A DNA stretch of 64,000 nt from Lactarius indigo (taxonomy: Eukaryota > Basidiomycota > Agaricomycetes > Russulales > Russulaceae): contig JAFKAC010000006.1 of assembly GCA_025766275.1 (NCBI GenBank), positions 806,001 through 870,000 on the forward strand. Direction: 5' to 3'. This document shows positions 48,167 to 60,037 of the stretch, in pieces (the first letter of the stretch is position 1; every line of letters starts with the position of its first letter). Below the pieces are notes generated by a model, which worked only from the letters and a program-made list of their open reading frames with translations, was not told the DNA's origin and did not search any database. The translations under genes were made by a program, and so were the position numbers.

Positions 48167-48414
48167 AGTCTGTAGTACTTTGAAGGGAACTCTAGATTAT
48201 TTGAGTTGTTCTTGTCCTTGTTGTAAAGGTTTTTGCAAAGATTATTATTCAGACGCTCGCGGGCCACACGAAGCTCCTTTGTTCGCCCATATTGGTAGCA
48301 TTAGCTTTCACAACCGCTGTCTCACCTCAAATAGCGCGATGTCCCGGACTTCTGACCCCACTATCTCTTCAAATCCTACAGCTCTTCATACATTCTACAC
48401 GTCGCTTTCGGAGG

Positions 48415-51294
48415 ATGCCGTCGGTGGGAGACTACGACAGCGATTATGATACCAGACCCGAAGCTGGCAGAGCAAAGCCGCACTTAGACTCGGACGACTC
48501 GTAGGTCGCACATTAAATTCTTTCCTGGGCACAACTGCTTAAAATCCTTTACTAGCAATAATGAGGGCTCGTCCTCGGTGAAAAAGGTATATTGTTTCTC
48601 GCATGTCGTGGCTTGTCGTGTGCTCACTACGCCAAATGGCATTGTCAATATAGCGTCACCGTCGGTTTCCCACCAACGACAGCGACAACAGCGACGATTC
48701 ACCAATAATAGTTGAGGAGACACAACAGGATGCCACTGCAACCACAAACCTCATCCGCCAACCGACTGCTTTCGCCACTTCCAACCCGTCCTCTTCGTCC
48801 AATTCATCTCACAGTGGGCCGAGTTTCCGTCGGACTCCCATACACTCTAATGTCGCCATAGATGGGACATCCATGTTCTGCGTGGAGGGCTACGTAAACA
48901 CACCGGAGCTCAGCGCTGGGCGTGGCGGGGGGCTCAGTCAGGGCTTGCCTGCGAACGGGCCGTACAAATCACTCTTCAGAGCTACCTCAGAGTCGCGTGG
49001 TAATATCAAGGCTCCCCCATTTCCATCGGACGCAGGTCTGCATATCCTTGCAGAGGCCGCTCAGTCACCCGAATCCGCGCTTTCACCTGTCTCAGCTGCG
49101 TCACCTGCTCCGGTTCCCGCATCAACGAAACGTAGGAAATCGTCCCCGCTGATCACATCGTCTCCTGCGTCGTCTGTACCGCCACCGGATACAGTCTCCA
49201 TTGCCCAGCCACCTCAGATCGCCTCAAACAGCGCAAATGGATCACGCGTCAGTACCCCTGGCTTAGGACAACCGTCTCAGGCGAAACAGCGTTCTGGTAC
49301 TAGTAAGGGTAAAGCTAAGGCGAAAGCTCCACCGTCCGCGGAGCCTCCTCGTTCCTCGCGAACCGATGCGATCAACCCCGATCACAGGCAGCACGCTCTT
49401 TCGAAGCGACAGCCTCAGTCCTCGTTGCCCACCATCGAGCTCCGCGAAGCCGAATCTACGGCACAATCTCGAAACTTACGAAAGAACAAGACGGAGGAGA
49501 ATGATGTGGCTCCCATTCCGCCTCCCCCCGCACATAGTCCTAACAACAGCTACGATTACGGAGGGGATTACTTCCCACCGACCGAAGTCAATTCACCGGC
49601 CGTGCATGAAGTCTACGAGAAAGAACAGAGCCTCAGCCCACCTCCGCCGAAGACCTGGGTATCACCCGGGTCATCACCAGCAACTGCGTATCATTACCAC
49701 GCACCTGGACGTAGGGAACCATCCCCACCCGTTGTGGAAGATTCGCGTCGCTCGGTGACACCGAGCACGAAACCACGCATGTTAACATTACTCATTGAGG
49801 ATCGACGCCACGGGACCGATGAGCTGGCGGAAGTTCGCGTTCCACTTAAAGTCGCTGACGGTGGCCACTTCTGGGCAGACGCCAAGCAAGTTTGCGTGGC
49901 GTTGCAAGGTGGACCTTCACGTATCGATGGTATGTCCTTTCTCGCCCAACTCGGCGGGAGGTAAAATGAAATGCCGATACTTTCTCATCTAGGTCCTGCG
50001 AAGGTGCTTACTATGCGTGGCAAGTACCGGCAGATATTCCTGCGTATATCCCCAGAGGGTGAAGAGACGAACCAGTCTGCGAACTTGAAAGTTAACTCGG
50101 ATAGAACATTGCCGATAATCGTAGAGAGTGTTCGTATCTTGGTCATCCATTCAATCTTGGCTAATGTCCACTCACGCGATTCCTGCTGGTAGGCCCTCCA
50201 AATACCAACGCCAGCTCTTAGCTCGGTCCCTAGCCCACTTATCAGCACGGGTCAGGTTACTAAATTATCGACCTTGGTGCAGCCTCTTACACCGATTTCG
50301 AACGGTCTTGACCTGGGCGGAACGCTCGCTACCCCGTTTCAATCAATTCAGCGGATTGGCGGTGCTAAGAAGCGCAAACGAGAAACAAGCCTCACACACA
50401 TACAACAGCCGCTAGTATTCGACTCTCTGGAGAGCGATAACTTTATGCATACACCTGAGACGTCGGGACAAGCCGTGTCCACTCCAAACGAACATAATCC
50501 CCCCCCTCGGAAGTCCAGGCGGAATGGCTCGATTTCGTCGTTTGACGACGGGTACAAGTCAGATTCGCCCCCAAGGGCTCATCGCGGTGCCAAGTCCCAA
50601 CGCAAAGACTTTGGTCCTTCTACTTCCCATTTGCATTACGCGGGCTATGAAACGGACCAGCCCCCGTCCTCTGTACGCCCGCGTCCGTCGAGTAGAGCTC
50701 AGGAAAAGTACTACAGCCCTGATCGTAAGGTACTCTCACGGCTTCAGCTACCTCCTGACCCCGTGGAGAGCGCCCACCGCATACACGACAAAGTCGTTTC
50801 GTTCCTCCAAGATGAGTTTACGAGGGACGCTTCGAGCTGGAACGAGTTCTCTCAAAACTGCGCGCAAACAAGGTCCCTGAGCAACGCGGTGCTGCTCAAG
50901 ATTTACTGGTACGCACAGGGGCGGCTGGACGACTGGGTTGGTGCGTGGACTCCGGGACATCTACACCACAAGAAGGTGGAAATGGTAAGGAGACTTTCTC
51001 TCGACGACTCCTGTCGCCCTATGCTGACGTCTTGGTATACAGAAACACGTCCTCGGTGCACTGGGAATCACGGAGGATTGGTACCGTGAATGCAACGAGA
51101 CGCTGTCCCTTGCAATTGCTTATGGTGAAGGAGGTGAACGGTGCCAGGATGCTCGCGCTGTAGAGGCTTCTCGTGACCGCACGCAAAAGAAGCGCGTTCG
51201 AAACTCAGGACCTACAGATCTTCTCGTACTCCTCCGCCAGGTACACGAGGAATATTGCGAAAGAGTCAACGCGCGCCGCGAAGAGGGTCAGTGA
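48415..51294 (+). CDS. large Ser/Pro-rich protein of unknown function
   Basis: A multi-exon gene. Exon 1 starts MPSVGDYDSDYDTRPEAGRA. Further exons follow through DSDDS|NNEGSSSVKK|RHRRFPTND, a long Ser/Pro-rich region (48700-49760), a more ordered block MLTLLIEDRRHGTDELAEVRVPLKVADGGHFWADAKQVCVALQ, GPAKVLTMRGKYRQIFLRISPEGEE, a region with a basic KKRKRE patch (50366-50385) that could be a nuclear signal, and an alpha-helical C-terminal block (ESAHRIHDKVVSFLQDEF..., NAVLLKIYWYAQGRLDDWVG, KHVLGALGITEDWYRECNETLSLAIAYG). It ends EEGQ. The C-terminal block looks like a folded domain but I do not recognise it. Nuclear localisation is inference. No frame break. Confidence 0.65.
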
Positions 51295-52797
51295 AAGAGT
51301 GTATTTAATCATTATTTACTATGTTTGATCGTCAATAAGTAAATCAGCTAAATTGACTACTGTACGGCGTGGATGGCACTCTACGTCTGAACGTGTAAGC
51401 GTCTCCGTTATCGGTCCCGGCACGTTATTACAGTAAATTATTACAGAAAACGCTAGCTCAGGCTGAAGCCATGGCACCCGAACTGACCGAGCACAGCCCC
51501 GGTGTACGAGGAAATCCTACCAAAGTTTCTCGACTTGAATGTTGTCCGACTGACTTTGCGCCACAGCATTTATCTTCATCGCAGACGCAATGACATACCC
51601 CGATGGCGAGGATAGGCATAGTCCGTGGAATATAACTTACTATGACGCGATCCAATGGTGGTCACAGCATGCGGCTGTCCGTCCGCGGCCTTGTCGGACT
51701 CATCCCCCTATATGCGACTCTGACACTGGAACCGTCTGTCGTGAACTGTTTCCCTGCCTTCAAGAAACATATGAACTGGGTTTTTGATAGTGGACCCGAG
51801 ATGTCCAGACGGAACATGGCAAACATAGAAGGTCCATTATTTTTTCTATTATTCAACAAAGTGTCCAGCTCGTGGTCGTGGCAAGCGCTTCTTAATCGTA
51901 CCTGCCAGCAAGGGCCACCTAATTGTATTCTTAGAAAAGATGCTCGACGAGAGCGAGTTTTCGATGAACACGGCATTCGATCGTATGCTCAGCTCATTTG
52001 GGGGGGTAAATAACGGCTGACTTGTCAGATCTTCTGTAGCCTATCGAAGTTACACAAGGGCTGTCCGTGGGGCATGGAAATGAATGGACAAAGACATGAC
52101 GTCAGTTATTGGCCCGGGAAGTCCAAGTCTGGAATGTTTGGTCTCGGGGCTTCGCATCAGACAGGATGATGAGCCCTTCTGGGTTCACTGTGCGCTACGG
52201 GTCGTCTCCTGGATAAATCTCTCAGGTCGGGTCTGGTGGCCTATCATATCACATCTTACAGAGCGGCACGAACTTTCGTTTACCCAAGACCCCGAACACT
52301 GTGTGGTCTTCTTTCCCTATTTCCCTGGCAAGTAACTTACGGTGTCCGCAGCCCCTCGTAGCCCCGCATATCTTTTCTTCGATGTACATTCTACTTTTGC
52401 GGTCACATGCACACCTGACATAGTTCTATGATAGGAGACACTTGATTCCCAGTCGGAACACGGAGGCGACATTCACTCGGTCAGGAGCGCATTTGGCGCA
52501 AACGAGCTAAACACACTAGGCGAAACCCCGCCGATTGCCTTGTGATGTGATCACTCTTGTCTGCGCGTTCACCTTCTTCCGCAGTCGTGTCACACAACTT
52601 TTGTATCAAGCGCATGTCATTACCATTACCACGTCGCAGACAATGTAGTCTAGTAAACAGGACGGGCAAGTGGGTACGTCACGGATCTGCATCAGGTGGC
52701 ACATCCAAGAAACTCCCTTATCTTCTAACGACGCTGTCTCACATTAGCATGCTGCAGAGCCAGAAGCCCAAGACGTTGGGAAACAACTTACGCATTG
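51295..52797. other. 1.5-kb region with duplicated segment, no complete gene
   Basis: Frames such as 51642-52013 and 52084-52335 (+) show no known domain. The latter ends HLTERHELSFTQDPEHCVVFFPYFPGK, which is repeated at 53424-53563 as HLPYPEGRELQFTRDSEEYVVFFFHTLGR, so a + strand reading frame is shared by both copies of the duplication. The segment 52320-52600 is homologous to 53560-53800. Confidence 0.4.
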
Positions 52798-53200
52798 GCA
52801 GCGATATTGGCCAACTGCATCAAAATCCGCTTTTGGCTGCACGGAAAAATATGATGAGTTTTACCTAGCGACCACACCGTGACATTACGCACCCAGCCTG
52901 CAAACCGTTTACTACTTCCCGCAAATCGTTTACCCTTGCCATCAAATCGTTTACCGCTACGGTCAAATCGTTTACCGCTGCCTTCGAATCTTTGACCCCT
53001 GCCAGGATAGCACCTAGGTGGTCGATGACCTGTTGTTGCCACTGCTGTTGTGTCTGTTGAGCGACGGTAGCGTCCATGACCGGTAAGTTTGGCACGAGGT
53101 GGATTGGGTCGGCAATATTGGCAGATTGATCACCGATGTCGTAGAACTTAGGCTGTGGCACGAATGTTGGAACGACCTGGATGGGCTGTGGTTGGTCCAT
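52798..53200 (-). CDS. small coiled-coil protein X1, truncated paralogue
   Basis: Starts MDQPQPIQVVPTFVPQPKFYD, continues QQTQQQWQQQVIDHLGAILAG and then repeats a heptad (VNDLTVA, VNDLMAR, VNDLREV, VNGLQ). An intron (GTGCGT...GTGCAG) leads to QKRILMQLANIAANA and a stop. Compared with X2 (53900-54358), about 110 bases of the second exon are missing and the CAA codon of X2 is TAA here. The following sequence still matches X2 (gttgtttcccaacgtcttgggct). So X1 has lost its C-terminal domain and may be non-functional. The repeats come from a 21-bp minisatellite at 52900-53003. Confidence 0.55.
52900..53003 (-). repeat. 21-bp minisatellite coding for coiled-coil heptads
   Basis: About five imperfect copies of a 21-base unit of the type tcaaatcgtttaccgctacgg. 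On the minus strand each unit encodes one seven-residue heptad of X1. Confidence 0.75.
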
Positions 53201-53899
53201 GGTAACAATGAAGAATGAAGCTGGACGTCGAGGATATAGTTGTGGAAGAGATGTGTTGTTTTCTCAGCGGGTACCACTCAGAGATATATATACATCTCGT
53301 ATTTATGCGTTCCAATGCACAAACAATACCCCTTAGGCTCCAACACTCCCCCTCAGTGAGTCAGCGCAAACTGTGATTCATATGTTTTGCTTTGTGTCGT
53401 ACTCCTGAAGCGCAGCTTTTAGCATGGGGGGAGTTGACACTGCCGCCGCGTCTCCTGAATCAAAACTCTGGGATCACCTACCATATCCTGAGGGGCGCGA
53501 GCTGCAGTTCACCCGGGACTCTGAGGAGTATGTGGTCTTCTTCTTCCATACCCTTGGCAGGTAGCTCACAGTGTCCGCAGCCCCTCGTAGCCTCGCACAT
53601 AATTTCTTTGACGTACATTCGGTCCTACTTTCGCGGTCACGTGTACACCTGAAGTCTTTCTAGATTCCGGTCGGAACACGATGACTCGCTCAGGGGCGCA
53701 TTCAGTGCAAACGAGCTGAACAAACTAGGCGATATCTCGCGGACTCCCTTGTGATGTGGTCACACTCTCGTCTACGGGTTCACCTTCTTCCGTGGTCGTA
53801 TTGAGCGCATGTCAATCTTTGTATCACATTTCAGACAATGTAGTCTAGTAAACACCACCTTCTGCAAGGGTGGGCAAGCCGGCATGTCACAAATCTGCG

Positions 53900-54358
53900 T
53901 CACATGAAACAGCCAAGAAATTCCTTTATCTGCTGATGACGCTCTTCCACAGTAGCATCGTGCGGCAGAGCCTGGAGCCCAAGACGTTGGGAAACAACTT
54001 GCGCATCGGCGGCTCCAAGGCGTGTGAACGTCAAGTCTAGAACATCAGTGACAAGCCTACCACTGAGGCGAACTAGGTCTATCTTGGTCCTTGGGAACTG
54101 GGGAGTTATTTGCACACCCTGAGGGTATTGAATAGGTGCTCCTAGGGATATAGCGGTATTATTCAGCATCATCGGGATCCGCTGTTGGCTTCAAAAAAAA
54201 AAAAGGGGGAATCATCACCCAGCGGCCATACACAATACACACCTTGCTTCCAAAGCATCGAGCCTTGCCTGCATGGCATCTAAGTGAGAGATGACTTCCT
54301 GGTGTTGCTGTGCGTGCTGGGCGATGGAATTCTCCAAATTGGGCTGTGGTTGGGCCAT
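53900..54358 (-). CDS. small coiled-coil protein X2
   Basis: Two exons. MAQPQPNLENSIAQHAQQHQ, then EVISHLDAMQARLDALEA, intron (GTGTGT...TTGAAG with a poly-pyrimidine tract), then SQQRIPMMLNNTAISLGAPI, QYPQGVQITPQFPRTKIDLVRLSG and a C-terminal block VVSQRLGLQALPHDATVEERHQQIKEFLGCFM. The layout (short coiled coil followed by a small helical C-terminal domain) recalls the Mug135-like proteins of basidiomycetes, but I am not certain. It is intact, with no frame break. Paralogue of X1; the duplicated unit also includes downstream sequence (53560-53800 against 52320-52600). Confidence 0.65.
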
Positions 54359-55249
54359 GGCAGTAGACGAACGAAGGGGAAACACACGAAGGAATTTATA
54401 AGGCCACTCTGCCCCCGTTCGAAGGGTGCGCGGGCCGACTTCACAACGCGATCCTCATCAACTGGCCATGACCATCGTAGCAAGGTGCTCGCCACATTGA
54501 GCAATTAGGTGGCAGCCCATGCCCCATTTGCAGCCATTTGTACCAAATATGGCACCTGAGAATCGGCCCCACATGGCAACCATGCTCTCTGCGGTTACTG
54601 TGTAACCCTAACAGGCGGTCACAAAACCGGTGTTTTCATTCCTGTCGGGGTTGGGTGGGGAAAGCCGTACTTCGAGGACGCGTGAGTGATTGGTGGTCAG
54701 ATCTATCTCAGAGCTATCTCAGGTCGAAATTCTGACCGGATCGACAACAACTCCAAACAATCCTATATTTGAACGAACTACTTGACGTCATACATTTCAC
54801 TCTTTCATCCGGAGAAGGGAAGCGTATGATGCTGTGGGCAAAAAATTCGTATTCGTACGATAGCAAATCAGTAGAGTCATTCCCGCAGTTTCGGGCACTC
54901 ATCGTAAGAAGTCTTAGCGTAATATACAAAACGTACTTATCTGTTCCACAAAACCAAACACCGAACCCCAAGCAAGGTCCCCCCGTCGACGAAGTCAACA
55001 CCTAGTTATTCACAGATAACCGATTAACTACGGCAATATACGAATTATCTAATATATGGGTCTAGCCTCGGCTGTGGCCGCATCCCAACAATTCCATTGG
55101 GAGGATGTAAAGGAAAAAAAAAAAGGGTCCATAGCAGGCGATGTAAAGCTCTAGTAAATCCTACTGTACACAACTGATTATCAGAACCCAGAACCCGATC
55201 TGTCCACCGGACGGAATGAATTAAGTGGGAGTCAATTGACCAAACACGT
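54359..55249. other. intergenic, no supported gene
   Basis: About 890 bases. A short + frame at 54769-55005 (MNELLDVIHFTLSSGEGKRM...) has no recognisable features. Nothing else is supported. Confidence 0.35.
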
Positions 55250-56457
55250 TTAAACCGTCGTCTCTCCTGTTTTACGTGCCCCTCTCAACCATAAAAAGGC
55301 GGTAGATTGTTCGATCTCTGGCAGACTCGCGATCTCTCGCAATGAGCGCCCTCCGTCAATACGCTCGTACACCTTGACACCCCCGCCCAGCGTGCCACCC
55401 AACACAACCCAACGACCATCTTCGCCTACGATAGCGGCGCCACGTAGGTGTCTAAGGCCGGTGTGCACCTCCGCCACAAGCTCGGGCGTCTCGGGCGTCT
55501 CGAGGGAGAAGACAGCCAGCGTGTCCCCCACCGGACTCGGGTCGTTCCGGTTAGACGCGTATAGGAACGACGAATCGCCGCCAGTGACCGCGGGCGCGAG
55601 CAGCAGCTCGGCGGCAAGGCGGTCGCCGAGCAGTTCTTCGGATGGGCGCCGGAGGGTCGGCGTCGTGCCGAGGAGGGTTGGTACAGCCGGGAGCGGCGGC
55701 AGGCGGTGAGTGGTGAGCGTGCTTGTAAAGTTCGTTCAGTGTGTACAGTATGCCCTCTGTCGCGTTGCGTGTGAGGGGGGGGTTGATCAAAACTACACTT
55801 GAGAGAGACGAACCATGGAAGACTGCGTGCCGCGGCCCGTTGCCTGGAGGGTACACCACTTCACCCTGCACGGTGAGCTCGCCTGCTGGGTCGCGCACGA
55901 CGCGCCATGTCCTGTCGGCACCAAGATCGGGGATCAGGAATTCGGTGCGTCCGGGGATAGACACGACCTGGTGCGGGTGCGAGCTCTCTTGACGCTGCAG
56001 GTTGGGACCCGTGCCTTTGAGTTGCAACAGCGAAGGCTTGGGGTGCTCCGAGAAGTATGGAGGCGAGGCGGACACCGGAGCAGCCAGAATGGTTCCAGAG
56101 GTGTACTAGCAAGGCACAAATTTACCCAGCCAAATCAGCATTTCTCACGCGAGGATACTGGCAGTGCCTGCGCACGTTTCCAACGAACAGAGTATCCGTA
56201 GTCGCGAGTAAAGATGCGGGGTCTGCGCCCCCGCTGGGTATCTGGCTAACTACAGTGGCATTTCCGTCTTCATTGAACTTGAGCGCGATTATGGTGCCGT
56301 CGGATTGTTCCAGACCCGTGAAGACGAGGGTAGGGTCGTCGGGGTGTGCGGTGAGCCAAGATGGGCGATTTCCGACCTTTATCTCTGAGGTGACCTCGAA
56401 AGTTGGTCCCTTTGGGTCAAAAAGGAGGCTCGTTAGGCCATCTGTATAAGATGCAAC
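55250..56457 (-). CDS. seven-bladed beta-propeller lactonase (6-phosphogluconolactonase-like)
   Basis: A member of the Lactonase (YbhE/Pgl) beta-propeller family. Blocks: VASYTDGLTSLLFDPKG, VGNRPSWLTAHPDDPTLVFTGLEQSDG, PASLLATTDTLFVGN, then (intron GTGCGC...TGCTAG) YTSGTILAAP, SSHPHQVVSIPGRTEFLIPDLGADRTWR, GNGPRHAVFHG, GILYTLNEL, SFLYASNRNDPSPVGDTLAVFSL, RHLRGAAIVGEDGRWVVLGG. The H-P-H-Q and D-L-G-x-D blocks are typical. One extra base in AAA at 55727-55729 breaks the frame; removing it joins NEL to TSTLTTHRLPPLP. The first exon lies upstream of the acceptor at 56458 and could not be placed with confidence. Substrate unknown (sugar lactone by family). Confidence 0.8.
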
Positions 56458-56701
56458 CTAGGATACAATAGCACATCATGCGAGGAGATCAGATCGATCA
56501 GATAATGTAAAATGTCCGTCCGTGTGCACCTGCATTACGAAAGCGAAACCATCCGAGTCGAGCAGAGAAAAACCACGAAGAACAACATGCATATAATTAC
56601 ACACAACTCCAGAGACTGCAAGATTTTTTTAGGCATGCCAATAATAATGGTAGTACTGACTCTGGGCTTAAAATCGACGTGCGACCAAAGTGATATGATT
56701 A

Positions 56702-58107
56702 TCAGCAGTGGTTTAACAGATGATGCAGTTCCCCTTCTGTATACGAGGTCTTCTGTAGCTTGACCTCCAGCTGGGCATTCAGCGTCCCGTCCGCATCAAC
56801 GAACGAAGTAGTGCTAGAACGTAAATATTAAACCCTGAGCAGAGACAAAAAAAGTTGAGGTGGGAGACTCACTCATTCTGCAGGGTTGTACCAAATGCAG
56901 ACTTTTCGAGCGATACGACGATTTCTCGCACGGGTCCACTGGGAGAAATTTGGTGCATCTCTGTTTTGATCGGGAGCGATACCGTTCGCTGTTTACCATG
57001 GTTGGGGTGTTTGGGGGGAAGAGGAAACCCGCGAAGCGCTCCCAGAGCGTTTGTCTGCGGGGGATCTGGTGCTGATGGGGGTGGGGGCAGCGACCGGTCC
57101 ACGATCGAGAGGCGCGAGTCGACCCAAGCTGGCGAACTCGGCTCAGCGAGACTGAGCGAGACGAGCCACTCCCCAACACGGCCTGGGTTTGGATGTGGTG
57201 CGCCAGGTACGCCGGCAACGGCAAACACGAGCTGCCACAATCTCCCTGGACACCGGATACATTTAACACAGACAGCGGGGGAAAGAAAAAGGAGCACAAC
57301 GCACCGCGTGCAATGAATTCAACCCGGGCTAACTTGGACACGCGCATGCGCAGCGGGAACTGTGTGAGGGAGAAGCGCACCGTGAATGCACCGCCGCCGT
57401 GTGGCTCATCCACCGTCACGGAGTCGACGGTATCGTCCCCGCCGAGCAGGACCTTGTCCGTCCCTAGGCGCGGCGAGAGATCATCGTAGCGCTGCCTCAA
57501 GCGAACGAATAGCGCGTTGTCGGAGACGGTCATGCACGCGAGGCGTATGTCTGCGACGCTCTGAGCATTGAGCGGGAGGGAGGCGTCCAGGATGGCTACT
57601 ACGAGGGTATCTGGGTCGTTGGTGGGGGTCATGTGGTCGACTTTGATAGGGGAGGACCGGACGCTTGAGGATGGCCCAGTAAACGGGGGAGTGGCCCTCG
57701 ACAAAGGGCTCCTGCAGCAGAGTCGAGAAGTTGAGGCCCTGCGCATCGCACGCCTCAGAGCAGCTGGTGAGTACGGAGAGCCACTCGTGTTCGGAGGGCC
57801 GTGCCTGGGAGAGGAGGTCTCGGAGGAGGGACTGAGTTGTGCCGCGGACCTGCTTTGCGGTTTTGGAAAGACCGAATATTGAGGTGGGAAGCCATCGCGA
57901 TGGGGTCGTTGCCTTTGGGCGAACCTTGGTAGTATAGCGCTTCGGACCGGTTGTTGGGTGGGAGGGAGGCCGTGGACCTAAGGTCGCATCGGGATTGGGT
58001 CCCGTTCGGGGATCGGCCTTGGGATTAGCGAGAGCCGTGGAGGAACTCTGGAGGACGTGTTGGTAGGGTGGTGGGGCATCCTTGAAGCCTTCAGACTTGT
58101 CAATCAT
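56702..58107 (-). CDS. conserved basidiomycete protein of unknown function
   Basis: Starts MIDKSEGFKDAPPPYQHVLQ. Blocks: RWLPTSIFGLSKTAKQVRGTTQSLLRDLL, WLSVLTSCSEACDAQGLNFSTLLQEPFVEGHSPVYWAILKRP, TLVVAILDASLPLNAQSVADIRLACMTVSDNALFVRLRQRYDDLSP, FTVRFSLTQFPLRMRVSKLARVEFIARG, (intron) RLWQLVFAVAG, LVSLSLAEPSSPAWVDSRL, MHQISP, SAFGTTLQNE, (intron) TSFVDADGTLNAQLEVKL, end LLNHC. A helical N-terminal half and a beta-rich C-terminal half seem likely. The frame breaks once in the GG/CC pair at 57657-57660 and rejoins after losing one base (KRPSSPIKVD). I believe similar proteins exist across Agaricomycetes but know no function. Two introns fit exactly in the 3' half. Confidence 0.66.
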
Positions 58108-58451
58108 GGCTGCTGCGATGATCGCTCTGTGGCTTCGAGTCAGGGACTTATACCCCCGTCCGCAGCCCGCAGCAGCAAGTCGTGACTGTACAGCGCCTCA
58201 TTTCCAAATACACAGCCATTTGACAGTTGACAGACACGAACGAACGAACGAACTGACAAAACTATGACGATACAGTATGTACATGACCTAGACAAAATCG
58301 AGTCGGAAAACGCAAATAAACGTGCTAAAGATGTAATGGAGGGTATCAACAACCAATGCTTTTCGTCCATAAAAGTCATTATTTTCGCCATATTTTTCTT
58401 TTCTGGGCCTCACCTCGGTCGGCATCTCCCAGGTGACGGTGTACAAGCTCA

Positions 58452-59685
58452 TTACCGGTCAAAAAGAACGGTGTTAATCCCTCGCGCACGCCGGTCATCT
58501 GTAGCTCCAGGAATCTCGCCGCTCCGTGTGAGATGATGCCAGTACAGGAGGTCACCTACTCGCAGCGGTTGAGGGCTCGGCTTGAGTGGTTCCGCAAACT
58601 CGGACGATGGCACCGGGCAGGGTGACTCTGGCGCGGGTGGTGGCATGGTGCTATAGGCCGAATTTAATGCAGGGGGAGCTGTCGAAGGTGAACGCAGGCT
58701 GGCACCGTCTGGTGTACCAGGAAGGAAAGACCGCGGAGATAACGAAGAGTTTGGGGAGGACGACGACTGATCCGGTGTAGGCGGGTAGAATGCCGGGCTC
58801 ACCTGGAGCGTAGTGTCTCTCAGATGCAACGAGCTCAGATGAGTGAAAAACGAAGCGGTGACCATTGGTCACGCGGTTCGTCGCAGAAATCGAAGATGTG
58901 CACCGAGCGCACTAGAAACGTAATGATGCTTATGAAAGAGGACACAGGAAATAGGATGGCCTACCGGAAACACAATCATATAACCAACATTGCTTCCGCA
59001 ACCGTGACAACAGAGTGTTTGCGTTAGACACTCACACGTCCGGGGCTGCCGCTCGTTTGCTCGTCGGCGAGAAGGATCTAAGGAGGGGGGCTGTGCAGAA
59101 TAGGCTGAACAGTTGACCGGTAGTGCGTCTGTAGAGTAGAGTGGGACGTGTGGGCGAAGTAACAGAACAGCCTGGAGAATGGCGGGTCCGAATGACAGGG
59201 GATCAAACGAGCTAGCGACCAACGCGCACCTTCATGCCACGGTTCGTCAAAAAAGTTCGGCAGTGCTTGCACTCTAGCAACCACACCTTGTGGGCCATCG
59301 ATAGTGCAGTAGAAGAAGAGGCGGCAGCGGCGGCCTGTGCATCGGTAGAAGAACCACTAGGATGCCATTGTGTATAGTTTGGATGTGCCCAGCCATTGTG
59401 TCGGCTCATCGGAGAGGGGTATGGTGCAGCGGGTTGAAACGATTGCTGAGTGACGATGGAACTGGAAGGTAGGTAGATGTGTTCGGTGAGAGAGGGGCCC
59501 TGATGCTCGGAAGAGTCACGAGAATAGAGATCGAAAGTCGCATCGTATATAGCAGCGGGTTGATGGAGACGCTGGCGACGCCGAGACTGCACGGGGACAA
59601 ACCCGACATCGGGACTAGAAGTGCCATCGGGTAAGGGACCAGGCGGAGTTGATGGGGATGTTGATGGAATCGAGGACGAATACAT
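58452..59685 (-). CDS. FAM72 family protein
   Basis: FAM72 proteins are small zinc-binding proteins; in mammals one binds UNG2. Fungal members are uncharacterised. After a Ser/Pro-rich N-terminus (start 59685, MYSSSIPSTSP) comes CKHCRTFLTNRGMK, an intron (GTGCGC...CTCCAG), AVLLLRPHVPLYSTDALPVNCSAYS, TCECLTQTLCCHGCGSNVGYMIV, CARCT..., TNGHRFVFHSSELVASERHY, a Ser/Pro-rich insert and a C-terminus VGDLLYWHHLTRSGEIPGATDD, ending LFDR. The CxxC pairs and the FLTNRGMKAVLL..LYSTDA pattern define the family. One extra base at 58793-58797 (CCGGG) breaks the frame; removing it gives GEPAFYPP. The start is the first ATG after an in-frame TTG. Confidence 0.84.
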
Positions 59686-60037
59686 AAGAAAGAAGGACAA
59701 AGGTAATTGAAATGAGAAGTATCAATGATGGATGGGTATCAATCAAGTAGGAGAGCACAGCGCAGCGGGCGTGCCGTGGTGTGGTAGGACGCCTGGTGGC
59801 GACTGTATTACTTGTACGTCCTTGAGTGGTTTGAATTGCATCGATACGGACTGAGTCTGTGTCTTAGATGCGTTCCCCTGTTGCTGCTAACTGACAGTTT
59901 TGGTTTTAGTGGAAGAAAAGCCGAACAGCCAGCGTTACCAGCAGCTGAGGTCATCTCGAATCAGGCCCCAGGCCAGAGATAGCACAGTCAGGCACCTCAT
60001 CTACCCAAAGGTCGCTGACTGAGACCGAGTGCCTTTC
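59686..60037. other. intergenic promoter region of divergent FAM72 and MBL genes
   Basis: About 350 bases between divergent start codons. No coding signal is seen. Confidence 0.4.
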
